Part shown: positions 30,656 through 42,162 of the stretch, in pieces
Layout: the number at the start of each line of letters is the position of its first letter
Position numbering within the stretch: position 1 is the stretch's first letter
Assembly: GCF_963675165.1 (NCBI RefSeq)
Contig: NC_087383.1
Coordinates: forward strand, 6,487,139-6,544,638
Direction: 5' to 3'
From: Halichondria panicea
Taxonomy: Eukaryota > Porifera > Demospongiae > Suberitida > Halichondriidae
DNA length: 57,500 bases
Program-made: the position numbers and the translations under genes
Notes under the pieces: generated by a model
Told to the model about the DNA's origin: nothing
Databases searched by the model: none
The model's input: only the letters and a program-made list of their open reading frames with translations

Positions 30656-31138
30656 AGCAGCCGTGATATTTTAACTGATTAACCGCGGATGACGCAAATT
30701 TGATTATCGCAAATTAGATTATCGTTAATTACCAACTTTTCATTAATAGTCGGAACAATCACTTTTGATGTAAAACTTTTGCAAAACATATAACTGTAAA
30801 TCTAGAAAAAGCTAAGTTATAGAGGGTGTAGCATAATTATAATTATAATTATACGTATAATAAAGTGTTCAGCATCAGCATTAGTAATAGTTAACTGTCA
30901 ATCTAAATGAAAGAGCTAAGCTATAGGGTACAGCATACGTATAATAATTATTGTTAGTGTTCAGCATTAGATCATTGATAGTTAGAACTGCTCCATCTCC
31001 ATCATCATGACTGTGTGGGAGGACTCAGTTAGTTATTATACAACCGTGTGTAATGATTACGACTGCATGTTAACCGCAGGACGATACAAGGTGAACTTTA
31101 TGAACCAGTACAATAATTATTAGCTAGATAATTACCGT
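30656..31138. other. AT-rich intergenic DNA
   Basis: Contains repeated AATTAT stretches and a loosely repeated GTTCAGCATTAG motif. No gene. Confidence 0.4.
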
Positions 31139-32530
31139 ATTTGTGACAGGGCCTAGGAAAACACCCCTTAACGCGGGTGTACCCAAGTTTATTTTTATTG
31201 TTGAATCGGATAAAGCGTTCTCTAAGCTTCAAAATGATACCAAGATCGACCTCCTAGCTATTTTCTATCCGGAGATATGTTCGAGGGAACGCTACGAAGG
31301 TATTGCAACGCCCTCTTGAGTAAAACGCTCAAACGTCATGAATAATTGAAGTTCAATTATTGCCTTCCGGGCACTTCCGTATACTCTCATAAAGCTTCGT
31401 AAAAGATGTTCTGGAGAAGACAAGTTAGTTAGATGAAGGCTAGGCGTTCTAGGACTCTCTAGCTAGCTAGTATAGCTATGTAGCTGGATTGCTTGGCACC
31501 TAGGAAGGATCTTCGAAGAAATAAAGAGGCAAAAACTCCCGTCGCTTGAATGGTAAGCTCTCATGTCTTGTTATAAGCTTGTACTTATTATCTGTGTAAT
31601 GTATCAGTCTTATAAAAGATCCCTCACTTGTATGGAGCCTACAGAAAGTGTCTCTGTCGTTCATACAGCTTAAAGGAAGCCTAAGTGATCTATTATAGGT
31701 AGCCTTTCACTTAGTATTCGTCCGTATCGATCTAAGGCTTGATCCAACTTATTAGTAGCCTTATAAGAAGCTTTCCTCCTTTAATTTAGTACTGGTATCA
31801 CTGCCATTGTGCTTAGTAGTAACAGGCCTGATGGGATGGGTGATCACATCATGGAGGGCCCAGGAAACTGCGTGGAATTGTCGTATAACATTTATATTGA
31901 TGGTTCCCCCAGGTGGTGGTAAGTGTCAGAGGCCTGAGAAACGCTAGTCTATTGGCTAGCATGTAAGTGACATTGATATTGTGTCTATCTTAACTTACTA
32001 CTTATCTGTAGGTTGTTATGGAGTGTTTATGAGGACAAGTGGCACGGGATACGTACATCTAAAGAAACAAGAGTGGATCTACGCCAAGCTAGCTAGCTAG
32101 ATAGCTGCTCTTTCTAATCTATTTCTGTTGCTAAATTATGTTTGTTAAGAAGTGGAGCTATAATATACCTGGCTCCTCTTGATGATTGTAAGTACTGGGC
32201 TGATGAAATAGTCCTGTACAAGTTGTCATCTTTTATTTGTTAAAAATAATTAACAATAATAGGGAAATTCCCAGGGTATTTCCCCTCACGTAGACAGTAA
32301 ATTTCATTATAAAAAATGAACGTTCGGTGAGTTTCTTCAACGTCCGCGCTTGACCTGTTTAAAGCTTCGTAGAGACCCAAATTTTTACAGGTAGGTAGAG
32401 GAAAGGTTGAAGTTAGCACCTGTGAAAAAAAAAATTTTTTGCCCATGTTTTTCATTTCTACTAAATTGGCCTATAGCCTAATTTAATTAGTGCCGCGTTA
32501 AGGGGGGTTTTCCTAGGCCCTGTCACATTT
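31139..32530. mobile_element. 1.38-kb element with GTGACAGGGCCTAGG ends
   Basis: The inverted ends are 31,143 GTGACAGGGCCTAGGAAAAC and the complement at 32,492-32,526, matching for about 33 bp. ATTT flanks both sides (31,139-31,142 and 32,527-32,530), a 4-bp duplication. The left part carries an open frame shared with 41,768-41,921 and 51,725-51,797. No transposase recognised. The superfamily is not identified. Confidence 0.8.
31143..31299 (+). CDS. open exon-like frame at the left end of the GTGACAGGG element
   Basis: Open from the terminal repeat to a donor GAAG|GTATTGC. It contains PKFIFIVESDKAFSKLQNDT and then IDLLAIFYPEICSRERYE. The same protein text occurs in the copy at 41.8 kb. The acceptor used there is altered here (CCTTCCGG instead of TTTCCAG), so this copy may be non-productive. 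No ATG is present in frame. Unknown family; possibly a gene of the element or a captured host exon. Confidence 0.4.
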
Positions 32531-32895
32531 ATCGGACACTTCTAATTACCCCAGACATTCTTTTGGGCAATTTTCTTTGTTCTAATACAACGGACACTCC
32601 ATGCAGTGCTTCAATATTACTAAATATCCTGACAATTATTTGAAAAGTTGAGTTTCATTCATAGACGGCAAGTAAGACTTAGAGTACTGCAGTTGATAGC
32701 TTGAGAGCTAGTTTATATAGCTAGTGCAACTATTCAGTCGCACACTGTTCTATTAAACTTAGCTAGCTCGCATGCATGCAAGCTGCTTGCTTGTTCTAAT
32801 TAATTATTCCAGACACTTTGCATGCTCTATAAAAATCTGTTCCAATTATACCCGGACAATTTCAAAAATAATTATTTTTTGCTGTCCGATAAATT
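32531..32895. mobile_element. possible element with TATCGGACA ends
   Basis: TATCGGACA at the left is mirrored by TGTCCGATA at about 32,885. CGGACA motifs recur inside. It abuts the previous element's target duplication. Ends are short, so confidence is limited. Confidence 0.45.
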
Positions 32896-33087
32896 AGAAG
32901 ATAATTATAAGGTATAGGACTCAGGTATAGTATAATTATAATGGACATCTATATAGCTACATAATTTAGCTGGCAAAAAACTAACCCCAAAAATTAATAA
33001 GCATTGTAATTTCAAAAATGCATAATGCACATGATCAATGTATTAATAATTATGGCATGACAAGTATACTTAAAAGTGTGTACTTAC

Positions 33088-33437
33088 ATTCTGAGTCAAG
33101 TACTGACAGACTTGAGCAGCTACTTCAGTTCTATTTAGCCTCAGTAGCAGCTCCAACAGTGCTCTGAATGTGGCCTTGAAAGAGTAGAGTTGTTTCCATA
33201 TTGACAAGCACCTGGTCATGGCCGTCTGAGCATCGTATTGAAGGAGGGTAGTTCTCACAGTAGTTTGATCAGCGGCACTCAGACCCATTGCTTGAGAGTA
33301 GAGCTCCACACTGTCGAAATAGGCAGCTATGACTGCGACTTCATTATCAGGGATCTCTCTATCAAGTTGGACGGTATCGACATGGTACTTGTCCATTAAC
33401 TCTTGTAGACCAACTCCTCCCTCATCAGAGGCTGTGC
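33088..33437 (-). CDS. death-domain exon of the ankyrin-Roc-COR gene
   Basis: Acceptor CTTGTAG and donor AAT|GTAAGT bound 350 nt. Joined in phase 1 from the exon at 33,633-33,698 it starts GTASDEGG. The core contains REIPDNEVAVIAAYFDSVEL, LSAADQTTVRTTLLQ and a final amphipathic helix RALLELLLRLNRTEVAAQV. The spacing of hydrophobic residues and the late LLxLLxRLNRxxVA helix fit death-fold domains at the C-termini of DAPK-like and sponge Roc proteins. Such domains mediate homotypic contacts in cell-death and immune signalling. The donor indicates at least one further exon, which I could not locate; downstream DNA is filled with transposons. Confidence 0.82.
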
Positions 33438-33632
33438 CTACAAGGAGTTGAGCATTGATATTCAAACTGGCAGATTATAGGGGGTCAGTTGCAGTATACT
33501 AGGTCACTGCATGCATGCATGGTGTACCAGATTGGGTGTAAACAGCTAGTGAAAAAATAGCTCCATTTTAGGTATGATGATAATTATTATAAGAGACAGA
33601 ATACTTCGAACAGTTATTATTAGATCTCTGAC

Positions 33633-33698
33633 CAGGACTTGAGGGTTGTCTGACGTCAGTTCTCTCCTCATGATCAATAGTTGTCAGTGTGGCCCCGT
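33633..33698 (-). CDS. linker exon (66 nt)
   Basis: Acceptor CCTATTAG and donor CCTG|GTCAGAG. It reads GATLTTIDHEERTDVRQPSS: polar and probably disordered. It begins and ends in phase 1 and joins without stops to both neighbours. It would be missed by frame searches because it has no start codon and is very short. Confidence 0.7.
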
Positions 33699-33805
33699 CT
33701 AATAGGAGGGGAATACAATTATAGTGTAACATGCGTGTATAACGTCAGATATAAAGCTAATAGCTATTATGCATCTACAGTAAGTTAGTCTGGCAGTTAT
33801 AGTAC

Positions 33806-33878
33806 CTGTGTTAGCTGTTGGTCTGGGGGTTGGTAGTAGATCATCACTAGTCTCCTTAGCAGCAACACCAGCCAGTTC
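33806..33878 (-). CDS. linker exon (73 nt)
   Basis: Acceptor ATATATTTAG and donor ACAG|GTACTA. It reads ELAGVAAKETSDDLLPTPRP, a polar linker. It starts in phase 0, matching the end of the Roc-COR exon, and ends in phase 1, matching the next exon. Confidence 0.72.
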
Positions 33879-34049
33879 CTAAATATATAGAGAAACCAAA
33901 ATTAATAAGTAGGATCATCATAATTATTAACCAAAAACTATACATTATATACTGTGTAATAGAATTCTACCTCATGCCTTAATTAACAGTTTAAGAAATT
34001 AATTGCGATGCACACAACAACGTATAGCCAAGCAATCATTTTAACTCAC

Positions 34050-36280
34050 GAGAGGGTTTCGTCCAGCAAACACACTAAGTGGATCCAGAATTCTTCTCAG
34101 TGCTTCACCACTGGAATCTCCAGTGTTGTTCCAGACTATCAGAACATCATCGAGATTATTGCACTCTTGAAATGCCGCGCTGGCATTCTCAGTAATAGCT
34201 GTGCGTACGATATCAGCCAGTCGAGGATTCTTGTTCCAACAAGTTACAAGGGCCGAGATGAATCGATCAGACAGTTCCTTGTGTGCTGGATTGAACAGAT
34301 GCTGTACAATATTCTCACCGAGATCAGCGTACACTTCAGCTTGGAGCAGATCACTGATTGGCATGTTTTCAACACCGTTAGCTGATACGACACAAATTTC
34401 TTGGCCAATAATACTGTCAGCGAGGGACTTGAGATCAAAGACGTGTGTATCTTCCAGAGGGTAAGTCACACTGTGAGGAGGAAGGAGGGCCTGTTCAGTG
34501 ACTACAGTAGAGCATATCTCAGTGGAGGTGTCAACAACTTTTTTTATCACAGTAGAGCGCAGCTTGAGAAATTTCATTGAGACTTGACGAGCTTGCATCA
34601 AAACAACGACCTTCTTCTTGTTAATGACCTCCACTAGCACTTTGACACCATATGAAGTGCTCCAGCAAACACCAGTCTTCCAGACCGAGCATTGACGTTG
34701 CAGAAAAGGGATGTCAGAATCTATGATTGGAGCAAGCCCAAGGGAGAGAGATATTCGAAGCAGGAGAACGTGGAGAAATCGAGCGTCCAAAAACTGGTTC
34801 TTGTGAGAGCACGACATAACCCAACCAAAATGATAAGCAAGGTCATCGCAATGCTTGAACACTTTTGTGTCAACTTCTAACCGGATGAGGGCAGGACAGA
34901 AGAGATATTTCTCATCAGGTGGTACAGATTTACCAGCGTCTGTTCGATGCTGATTGATAAGACGGAGGACTTCCGGGTCTTCAATGGGCACAGCAAACTC
35001 GAGATTAATCAAAAATCCAGTGAGCATGTCAGTGTCCAAGTTAGGGAATTGAGCAGCCAGCTTGGAGCAAGGTACAACACCAGTGCTTGTGCTTGTGGAG
35101 AGTTGACAGTGCTGATCAAAATCTTCTGGAGCAAATATGGTGCCATTGACTTTACCCAGGAGCTCTTCTTTCTTGATGACAATGAAGCTCTTCTCTGGTG
35201 AGCTGGCATTGTGTAGAAAGAGGATGTGACTTTTGTCATTGAGCTGAACACAGATATCAACAAGACGAGGAATGGTTGTCGGAATGAATGGTACAACTTC
35301 TTTGTGCTTCTTGGAGAGGACTTGACTGAAATCCTTATTTCTTTGTTGCTGAACTTGCTCCAGTGATAACGCAATCTCATCCTTGCCAACAAGGTAAATC
35401 AGAAACATGTGTGCATTTAAAGAAACAGCCAACGTTGATCGAATGCTGGCGCAAGCAGGGCCGACAGTGGCTCGCAATATCTTCATGCCACTAGAGTTGG
35501 AGTAGCGATTATCCATGGGAATGAACTTCAGCAGATCCAGGGTCGGATATCTCGAAACAGCTTCCAAAACAATCTCTTCTTTCTTTGAAATCTTCTGATC
35601 GTCAGTTAAGCAATCAGCATGGCTACCTACCACAATGAGTGGTGCTTTGCCCTCCATATTGGCACACTGGTTAGCAATGATGCCCAACCAATAGGAGACA
35701 GAGTGAGTGGTGTAGGTGTCATCTTTATGGAGCCCTAGGACTAGGACAATAATGGGCCGACATGCATCGACGGTGTTCTTGATAATGGCAGCGTGACTGC
35801 TGTAGTAGACCTCTTGACCAGCAAAGTCATAGACCAACACATCTCCAAATACACGGCTCTTGAATAATCGAGGGATGATTCCGGCTGTTTTCTGGCTGAC
35901 TCCATCGACTTCTTTAGGAGACACGAAAATATTGACTAGAGATGTGAGTGCAGTTGGCTCATGTTCCATTGCTTCAATGAGAGTGCTCTTTCCTTCTCCA
36001 CCGTGACCGATAACAAGTATCTTCACTGGGTTTTTCAGTGGATCCTTTGAAAACACTTTACCAAGAGCTTTGCGATGCTGGGAATATGCATTTTCAGCAG
36101 TAGCTCCATGTTGCAACAAGAGTAGAATGATTTCTTTGCTACCTGCAAGAAATAGTGGTGTGTGTCCATCGTCATCTTTGATATTGGGATCACAGCCAAC
36201 GACATTCAGAAGATACTCAATAAATTCAGCGTCGGATCTTTTGCATGCTAACAATAGTGCACTATCTGTCAGGATGCCAT
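34050..36280 (-). CDS. Roc-COR GTPase exon with ankyrin start (ROCO protein)
   Basis: A single 2,231-nt exon bounded by acceptor CTGTCACAG and donor CTCTC|GTGAGT, 743 codons. It begins DGILTDSALLLACKRSDAEF, continuing the ankyrin series (DDDGHTPLFLAG, IILLLLQHGA). The Roc G domain follows: P-loop GHGGEGKST, a switch-region TAG, the G3 motif DFAGQE, and SHAD in place of the usual NKxD, as in DAPK-like Roc domains. The remaining roughly 450 residues fit a COR dimerisation region. ROCO proteins are GTP-regulated dimeric switches; DAPK1 has the same ankyrin-Roc-COR-death order. Upstream ankyrin exons and downstream linkers are phase-compatible. No kinase is attached within the visible exons. The frame has no breaks. 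Confidence 0.9.
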
Positions 36281-37903
36281 CTGTGACAGGAATAACAAAT
36301 CACTGAGTGAGTACCTGGCTTACAGTTAGTGCATGTGCGTTAATTAGTTTACGATAATAATATTATGTTTCTACATGCATAGGACGTATATAGTAGTGAC
36401 ATGTACTATAACTGTATTATGAAACACAAAACTAGACTCTATAATTATTAGGAATGTGGTGTAACTGCACTATATAGTTATAGCACGCACTGGTTGCTGC
36501 ACTCCGGCAGTACAGCTTTGAGATTTTTTCTGACTGACTAGCTATAATACAAAAAGCTATAGCGCTTTAGTGCAAGGCTAACTCATAACTTTGTTACAAC
36601 AGCGGTCACTGTGTAAAATTAGCCATAACTGCAAATCCATTATCAAAATCCAAGAAAACATGGCTAGAAACCTATAAAAGTCAACGTTGATAGTTGTGTT
36701 ATTTGTGATGTGCATAATTATAATTATAGGCTGTTATGAGCTGGGGGATCGTAGAGTGAGAGATCTCATGTACATCCTAGACATAATTATAATTATAAAA
36801 CATTACATTGTCCTATAATTCGGTTATTCTGACGTTGATACAGCATTCTAACAATAACTCAGCATGCAAAGCTGTACTGCCTTCATGATGCTACAAAAGA
36901 AAGAGCCTTCACTGTAAGCAAGGCTCCTTTGTCCATCTCAATTGGGAGACTTACAGGATATAATATTATTACATAAAGAAACAAAGAAACAAGGGGCTGC
37001 AACTGTGCAACTGCATGTGCAAGCCTGAAGGGGCATACATCTGGAGGTCAGTATTGGCAAGTCTCTTGGATGTTCGATGATGAGTGCAGTCCTCTATGCA
37101 CTGTGCAAGGCAGCTAGCTAGCGCATAGATATAAAACGAAGTGTATAGCTGAACGTATATTGAGCTCCACCTATGCTGCATGCAGGAAGTGAATAGCTGA
37201 ACCCTATATATATGACCTTCCATGCAGTTTGCAAAACCAGCATGCATGCAAAACATTATCTTTCATAACGTGAGTCCAGCTACTAACTAAAAACTACTCT
37301 CTTAGGTGAATAGCTATATAGAATAGGTAGTTCAGTATAATTATGCAGCTATAACAATTAAGCTAAATCTGCATAGAGTGCTGAGCTCAACTGGATCTTC
37401 AAGTAAGCTATAATATACATGTAGTATAGAGTCAGGCAGGGGGGTGCTCAAGCACCTCCCTTGCCTACGCCCCTGCTAACTGGATCTATAATAATATTAT
37501 CATAGTATTATGTTACAGTTCAGTTTTACAGTTCATTTACACCATTTAAATTCGTATTACAAAAACATTCATATTGACCAGGAACTTGGAATAAAAGGAC
37601 CTCATTCATGTCTCACATTCTCTCAGCATGATCAGACAAGGTATAACAGCATGCCCAGAGAGTCCTTCCATATGGATATCACCAGCTATAATTATAGCTA
37701 TCATGCACTGTACAAGCTAACTAATTAACTAATAACCTTCGGAAAAGCGCTTCAATTAAAGCCTGCAGTTGAGCATGCGCTTAAAATAAATATACGCTTA
37801 TAGTCGATTAAGCGCTAATAATCCAGTTTCTACGGTATTATGTGGACACCCCTTTCTTGTGAAACAATCAAAGCGCATTGCAAATTATTTACCTCTTCTA
37901 TAA
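36281..37903. other. intron of the Roc-COR gene, AT-rich
   Basis: Between ankyrin exon 41,167-41,271 and the Roc-COR exon. It contains a small piece near 37,430-37,480 ending TTGCCTACGCCCCTGC that resembles the end of the element at 46,821-47,186. A 95-codon minus-strand frame at 36,969-37,256 has no splice or domain support. Confidence 0.5.
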
Positions 37904-38511
37904 CTATTATAACACTCTAATACTTTTGAGCGAAAGCAAAAACATGGCGAGAGGCTTGCAACACTTGTTGTAACTGCATGTATACATGACTGAGATTGTT
38001 TGTAATAATTATATAGTCTGCTAGTATATACAGTATAGCTTCATTGGCATTGGCACGGCATTATCACCTTCGGTGTTTTCATTGCACATAGAAAGGGCAA
38101 TACCAGCAAAAAAAATTCATCCAATGTGGGGCTCAAACCCATGATCCTCAGTCTGATGCTCTACCGACTGAACTTGACTTAGTAGTATATCTTCAAATTA
38201 ACGAGCGCACAGCGCGAATGTTTTTGGGAGTTACGCCCACTTCCGGTCACACGTTGTGCAGTAAGACTATAATAATATTATAGGGAAAATCCCATCTTCA
38301 GCCAGAGTATAAGTCCCATAATAGACTTGCTTAGAGCTAGTTAGCTGCTATGAACAGTCAACTAACTAACTTATAGGCGAACCCATTGAAGTTGATACAT
38401 CAAAACAACAGGTACAATTACTACAAAAAGCTAGGTGGTAGTTGCACTAAAGCCAGCTAGCGTTATAACTATAGTGTAGAGATATATCTACTAAGTAGAG
38501 TAGCAACACTC
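37904..38511. repeat. dispersed duplication, copy 1 (left part)
   Basis: Matches 46,041-46,673 with scattered differences and continues after an inserted element at 40,840-41,030. It includes the tRNA-like segment near 38,120. Confidence 0.85.
38120..38178 (-). pseudogene. tRNA-Lys-like remnant lacking the anticodon
   Basis: On the minus strand TTCAGTCGGTAGAGCATCAG (D arm, box A-like) and GGGTTTGAGCCCC (T arm, box B-like) are clear. Eight bases covering the anticodon loop are missing relative to 46,250-46,318. It is a pseudogene or the head of a tRNA-derived SINE. Confidence 0.7.
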
Positions 38512-38948
38512 CTCTGCGCACTTAAGGCCCGGGTCCAGATTTCAATACCAAAATTTACACTATGTTCATACTGCTGTATTATTTGCAATATACAGTGTAT
38601 GCTGCATCAAAATGATCCAAAATGAAGCTCAATGTTTTCTTTTTCCAAAAAACTAATTAGATTGATTCAATTATGCTAATTAGTCCCATAAATGGTGATG
38701 ACGTCATGCCACTTTCAGAAAGAGAAGTGCAAATACGGCGTTGAAGATGCCAAGATTAAGCTTCAAAAACAAGGCTAGATGAACATCTCATAGCTAGGTA
38801 CTAGTATCCTTGATGGGAAGAGTAGGAATTATTGTATTCTTGAGATACACAAAATAGCCTACCTCTAGGGTGGCTGTCAGAGCTAAAGAAGCTAGCATAG
38901 CTAAGAAAGTTTTGGACATTTTTACTTCCCATCAAGGAAACATAATCA

Positions 38949-40575
38949 TACACTGCAAAAAATTTTGTTTGAAACTACATTGCATAGTCGTTTTAACACT
39001 ATTCTTAAACAGTTGAATCAACTTAATGTTTAGTAAAATAAAAAGACAACGTTAAAATAATCAGTATATGTGGTTTTAACTTAAAATATTGTAGAATCAC
39101 ACAATGTCTTTTATTTCTACAATAATTTACATACAATCTATTATTGATATCTTAAATCAAACTAACAAACTCATTTTGATTAAATTATATTTGAAACTCT
39201 ATCATGCAGCATGTTAGAATACAATATATAAATTTAGATTTAACAATAATAATATTTGTTCTAACACAGGCACACATATAATTATATACAATCAATATTT
39301 TTAACAATCCATTTATAATAGCATGAGTGATGTGAAATTATATACAGTCATGAACATTGTAAGGAAATGTACAAGTTTGCATAGAACCATAGATATTAGA
39401 GGACCTAGAAACTAAAATGAAATTGTGGGCGTGGCTATGCTAAGTCTAAGATTGCGCATGCTCAGTAGATCTAGAGCTGTGAAACCATGTGCTCCAAGAA
39501 AAGAGAAGACGATTACCCTTTCTATATGCTGGACATTTGCTGCTATAAATCCGACTGTGATGATACTTCTGTGAGAGGTGAGGGACAGACATGAAGTGTT
39601 CTCAACAGTATATAATTATAAGACTTTAATAGGTATGACTGTGACTACACCAAGTGGATGATGATACTTTTAGTTCTGTGAGAGGTGAGGGACAGACATG
39701 AAATGTTCTCAACAGTATAATTACAAGGCTTTAATAGGTATGACTGTGACTACACCAAGTGGATGATGATACTTCTGTGAGAGGTGAGGGACAAACATAA
39801 AGTGTCTAGTTTTCTGGTGAACACTGTCACTGTCAATATACCTCTAAGCACTCTAAGCATATACTTTTTCCTACAGAAATTCCTTAAACTGGCAAGCTTG
39901 ACATGCGAGAACAAACGAAACAAACAGACGAATGGATAGAAGTGGCGTCATTGTTGGATATCCTCTCGGTGATTGATAATACACGGTAATAATTAATATC
40001 AATAACAATGATGTATTTACTATTATAGGTGGACTCTGTGTGGTCAAGAGTGATCGGTCTGCTATACTTGTGAGTCCAGTATGTTACACCAAGAAGAACT
40101 ATTCCTTGGGCTAATTAATTTAAAACTGTCCTTTTAATTTAACATTGTATACCATTGTCTCACTCAGTTGTCACGAACGTTTCCTATCACTATTTTTGTA
40201 TTAACATGTTATTTATTGAATTGAATAATAATTGTTATACCGATTCATTTGTAAATCGTTGTTTTAGGAATTTATTTAGCTATAATGAGTCTTATTTATT
40301 ATAATAAGTATTTTTCTTAATGGTTGTTTTAATGTATGGCTTAAGTAGATTTGACAATAAAACACAATAGTTTTAACCTAGCAATAATAATGTTAAAACT
40401 ACATTTATACATTAATACTTATAAGTATTTTTAAATAGTTGTTATAATTATTACATAAAAGTTGAATTGACGCTTTTTGTACTTCGTTAAAGCTACATTA
40501 ATAAATGTCACCTCAGTTTCAATTGTTTTGACCATTAAAAAAATTGTTAAATTGATTAATTTTTTTTGTAGTGTA
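38949..40575. mobile_element. nested TA-flanked element (CACTGCAAAAAA ends)
   Basis: CACTGCAAAAAATTTTG at 38,951 is mirrored by TTTTTTTTGTAGTG at 40,573, with TA on both sides. It is AT-rich. It carries the tandem repeats at 39,556-39,800 and short frames without clear homology. One of these (near 39,904-39,989) starts MREQTKQTDEWIEVASLLDI and reaches a donor-like ACG|GTAATA. Confidence 0.65.
39556..39800. repeat. ~115-bp tandem repeat, two full copies and a partial
   Basis: Units start GATGATACTTCTGTGAGAGG or a variant and include ATGACTGTGACTACACCAAG. There are small differences between copies. Confidence 0.9.
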
Positions 40576-40839
40576 ACAACATACTCTATCTTTTGAGGGC
40601 CTAAACAGCTACTCTTACCTTGTTTAAGTCCGCCGTATTTGTTGCCAAAGATAATCTATAATAGTTCTAGCAGCTAGCTAAGCAAATACATTGACCTTAT
40701 GACGTCACATGCAATGAATAACATTAATAAACATTATGAATCTCATTAACACTACATGATCTACATGATCTACATAAAATGTTGGCAATGAATAAAATTA
40801 ATCTTATCAGTGCCTGACCCAGGCCTTAACTGCGCAGAG

Positions 40840-41030
40840 TCCATGGACAAGTTTTGCTACGCACTCTTCTGAAAATAATATTAGGCTGCGATGGCATTCC
40901 AAGTAAATAAATCACCACATGGGTTTCCGTATACACTCATGCATGTTTTAATTGTTATACACTAACAAGTTACTATAATAACGATGCAAAACAGTGACCA
41001 GTGCAGGCCCTATACCTCTTATCAAGGAAT
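40840..41030. repeat. dispersed duplication, copy 1 (right part), with two empty sites
   Basis: Matches 46,674-46,731, then 47,450-47,487, then 48,389-48,460. It lacks the 715-bp and 901-bp insertions present in copy 2, so it documents both unoccupied target sites, including an intact TTAA near 40,952. Confidence 0.88.
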
Positions 41031-41166
41031 CGAGGCATACTGTACATACCAGTAGCTAGGTTAGCAAGGTGTTCATAAATGTACAACCTATTTAAATTGT
41101 TAGTATTTGACAACCCGGTATACAGCATAATAAATGCACAAAATAATAATTACTATACTAACTTAC

Positions 41167-41271
41167 CATTAACAGCCACATTGCATTTCATGATGAGGAA
41201 CTTTATCATGTCCAGGTGCCCCTCTCTGACTGCCAGTCCCAGTGGAGTTAGTCCATCCCTGGTCACATCTC
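41167..41271 (-). CDS. ankyrin-repeat exon (105 nt) feeding the Roc-COR exon
   Basis: Acceptor CACTATAG and donor AATG|GTAAGT. It encodes one ankyrin repeat, DGLTPLGLAVREGHLDMIKF then LIMKCNVAVN, in phase 1 at both ends. Joining to the exon at 36,280 gives a continuous ankyrin text (NVAVN + DGILTDSALLLAC). It has the same length, splice phase and near-identical repeat layout as the exon at 52,819-52,923, so exons have been duplicated as single repeats. A TAGTCTCGAATCCAGG element end lies only about 25 bp upstream of the acceptor. Confidence 0.82.
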
Positions 41272-41296
41272 CTATAGTGGTGCGCATGTTAGGAAT

Positions 41297-41320
41297 TAGT
41301 CTCGAATCCAGGCCGATTAA
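41297..41320. repeat. solo TAGCC-type element end
   Basis: TAGTCTCGAATCCAGGCCGA, one divergent terminus of the Mutator-like family, with no partner terminus seen. It sits within the ankyrin gene intron close to an exon. Beyond it to 41,765 nothing else is recognised. Confidence 0.5.
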
Positions 41321-41765
41321 AATACGGCTTGCATGGCCATGGTATCATTATAGGTGTGGTCCGTCCACGCCCATGTACTATCTATTGTATGCCCATTGTG
41401 AAGATTAGCTAGCTAGCTGTGGCCCTCTATTAGGAAGGCTTATTTGCATACTATAATTATAGTCTGAAACCAGGAGAGGCTAGCTCTCACCTACCTCTAT
41501 AATGGTCGTATGGTCGGAATGTTTGAACTTGTTTTCTGTACAGACCATGGAAAATCTTTAAATTTGTGCTTCCAAATTAACTACGACCATATGACCATTG
41601 TAGAAGTAGCCTCTTCTGGCTTCAGAATGGTGTGCAAGCCTTCTCAACAACGGAATAGAGGGCATAAGCCACGGAGACAAAGTATTTGAACTTATAGTAA
41701 ACGAACTATTATTATAGTTATAATTAATTTTATAAAGGTTTCCTAACGTAGAACAAATCCTCAGA

Positions 41766-41921
41766 TTGACAGGGCCTAGAAAAACAACACTTAACGTGGG
41801 TATACCCAAGTTTATTTTTATTGTTGAATCGGATAAAGTGTTCTCTAAGCTTCAAAATGATACCAAGATTGACCTCTTAGCTATTTTCTATCCGGAGATA
41901 TGTTCGAGGGAACGCTACGAA
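41766..41921 (+). CDS. open exon 1 of a small basic-protein gene in a GTGACAGGG-family copy
   Basis: Starts in the element's terminal repeat (TGACAGGGCCTAGA) without an in-frame ATG. It reads PKFIFIVESDKVFSKLQNDT and IDLLAIFYPEICSRERYE to a donor GAA|GTATTG in phase 0. Without splicing it would end shortly after at KRHE*. The same frame is open in the copies at 31.2 kb and, in part, 51.7 kb. I do not know the protein. Its start must lie in an upstream exon, or the element end supplies one. Confidence 0.45.
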
Positions 41922-41988
41922 GTATTGCAACTTGAGCAGATGACGCTCAAACGCCATGAATAATTGAAGTTCAATTATTGATTTCCAG

Positions 41989-42162
41989 GCACTTTCGATC
42001 AATACTGCTGCTCACCCTTTCGGAGGCCGGCTAAAAGACAAAGAAATAAGACTCCAGAACACCAGGAGAGCTTGCAGAAGGCTACTAAAAGGTTTTGACC
42101 CCAAAAAAAAGACAAGAAAAACGTTAATTGACAACCAGCAATCCGTTTTGAAAATGGACTAA
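41989..42162 (+). CDS. possible exon 2, basic C-terminus
   Basis: Acceptor TTGATTTCCAG at 41,988 opens 58 codons in phase 0, matching the donor at 41,922 over a 67-bp intron. It includes AAHPFGGRLKDKEIRLQNTR, RACRRLLKGFDPKKKTRK and a stop at 42,162. It is highly basic, with a helical RACRRLL segment that might bind nucleic acid (inference). It was missed by start-codon-based searches. I do not recognise the family. Confidence 0.45.
   Translation, partial: ALSINTAAHPFGGRLKDKEIRLQNTRRACRRLLKGFDPKKKTRKTLIDNQQSVLKMD

Larger units (their letters stand above)
38512..40839. mobile_element. 2.3-kb insertion with CTCTGCGCA ends
   Basis: Begins CTCTGCGCACTTAAGGCC and ends with a near complement (GGCCTTAACTGCGCAGAG). 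The empty site is preserved at about 46,664-46,680, where ACACTCCATGG is continuous. The target duplication is only TC or TCC. Without the nested element (38,951-40,573) it is about 0.7 kb. Noncoding. Confidence 0.82.

Noticed and set aside
30466-30660. Possible solo LTR
   Set aside because: It is the second part of the 5' LTR, separated from the first by the inserted 211-bp element.
36969-37256. 95-codon minus-strand frame in the Roc-COR gene intron
   Set aside because: Composition is Cys/Met/His-rich from GCATGC-type repeats; no acceptor or ankyrin text.
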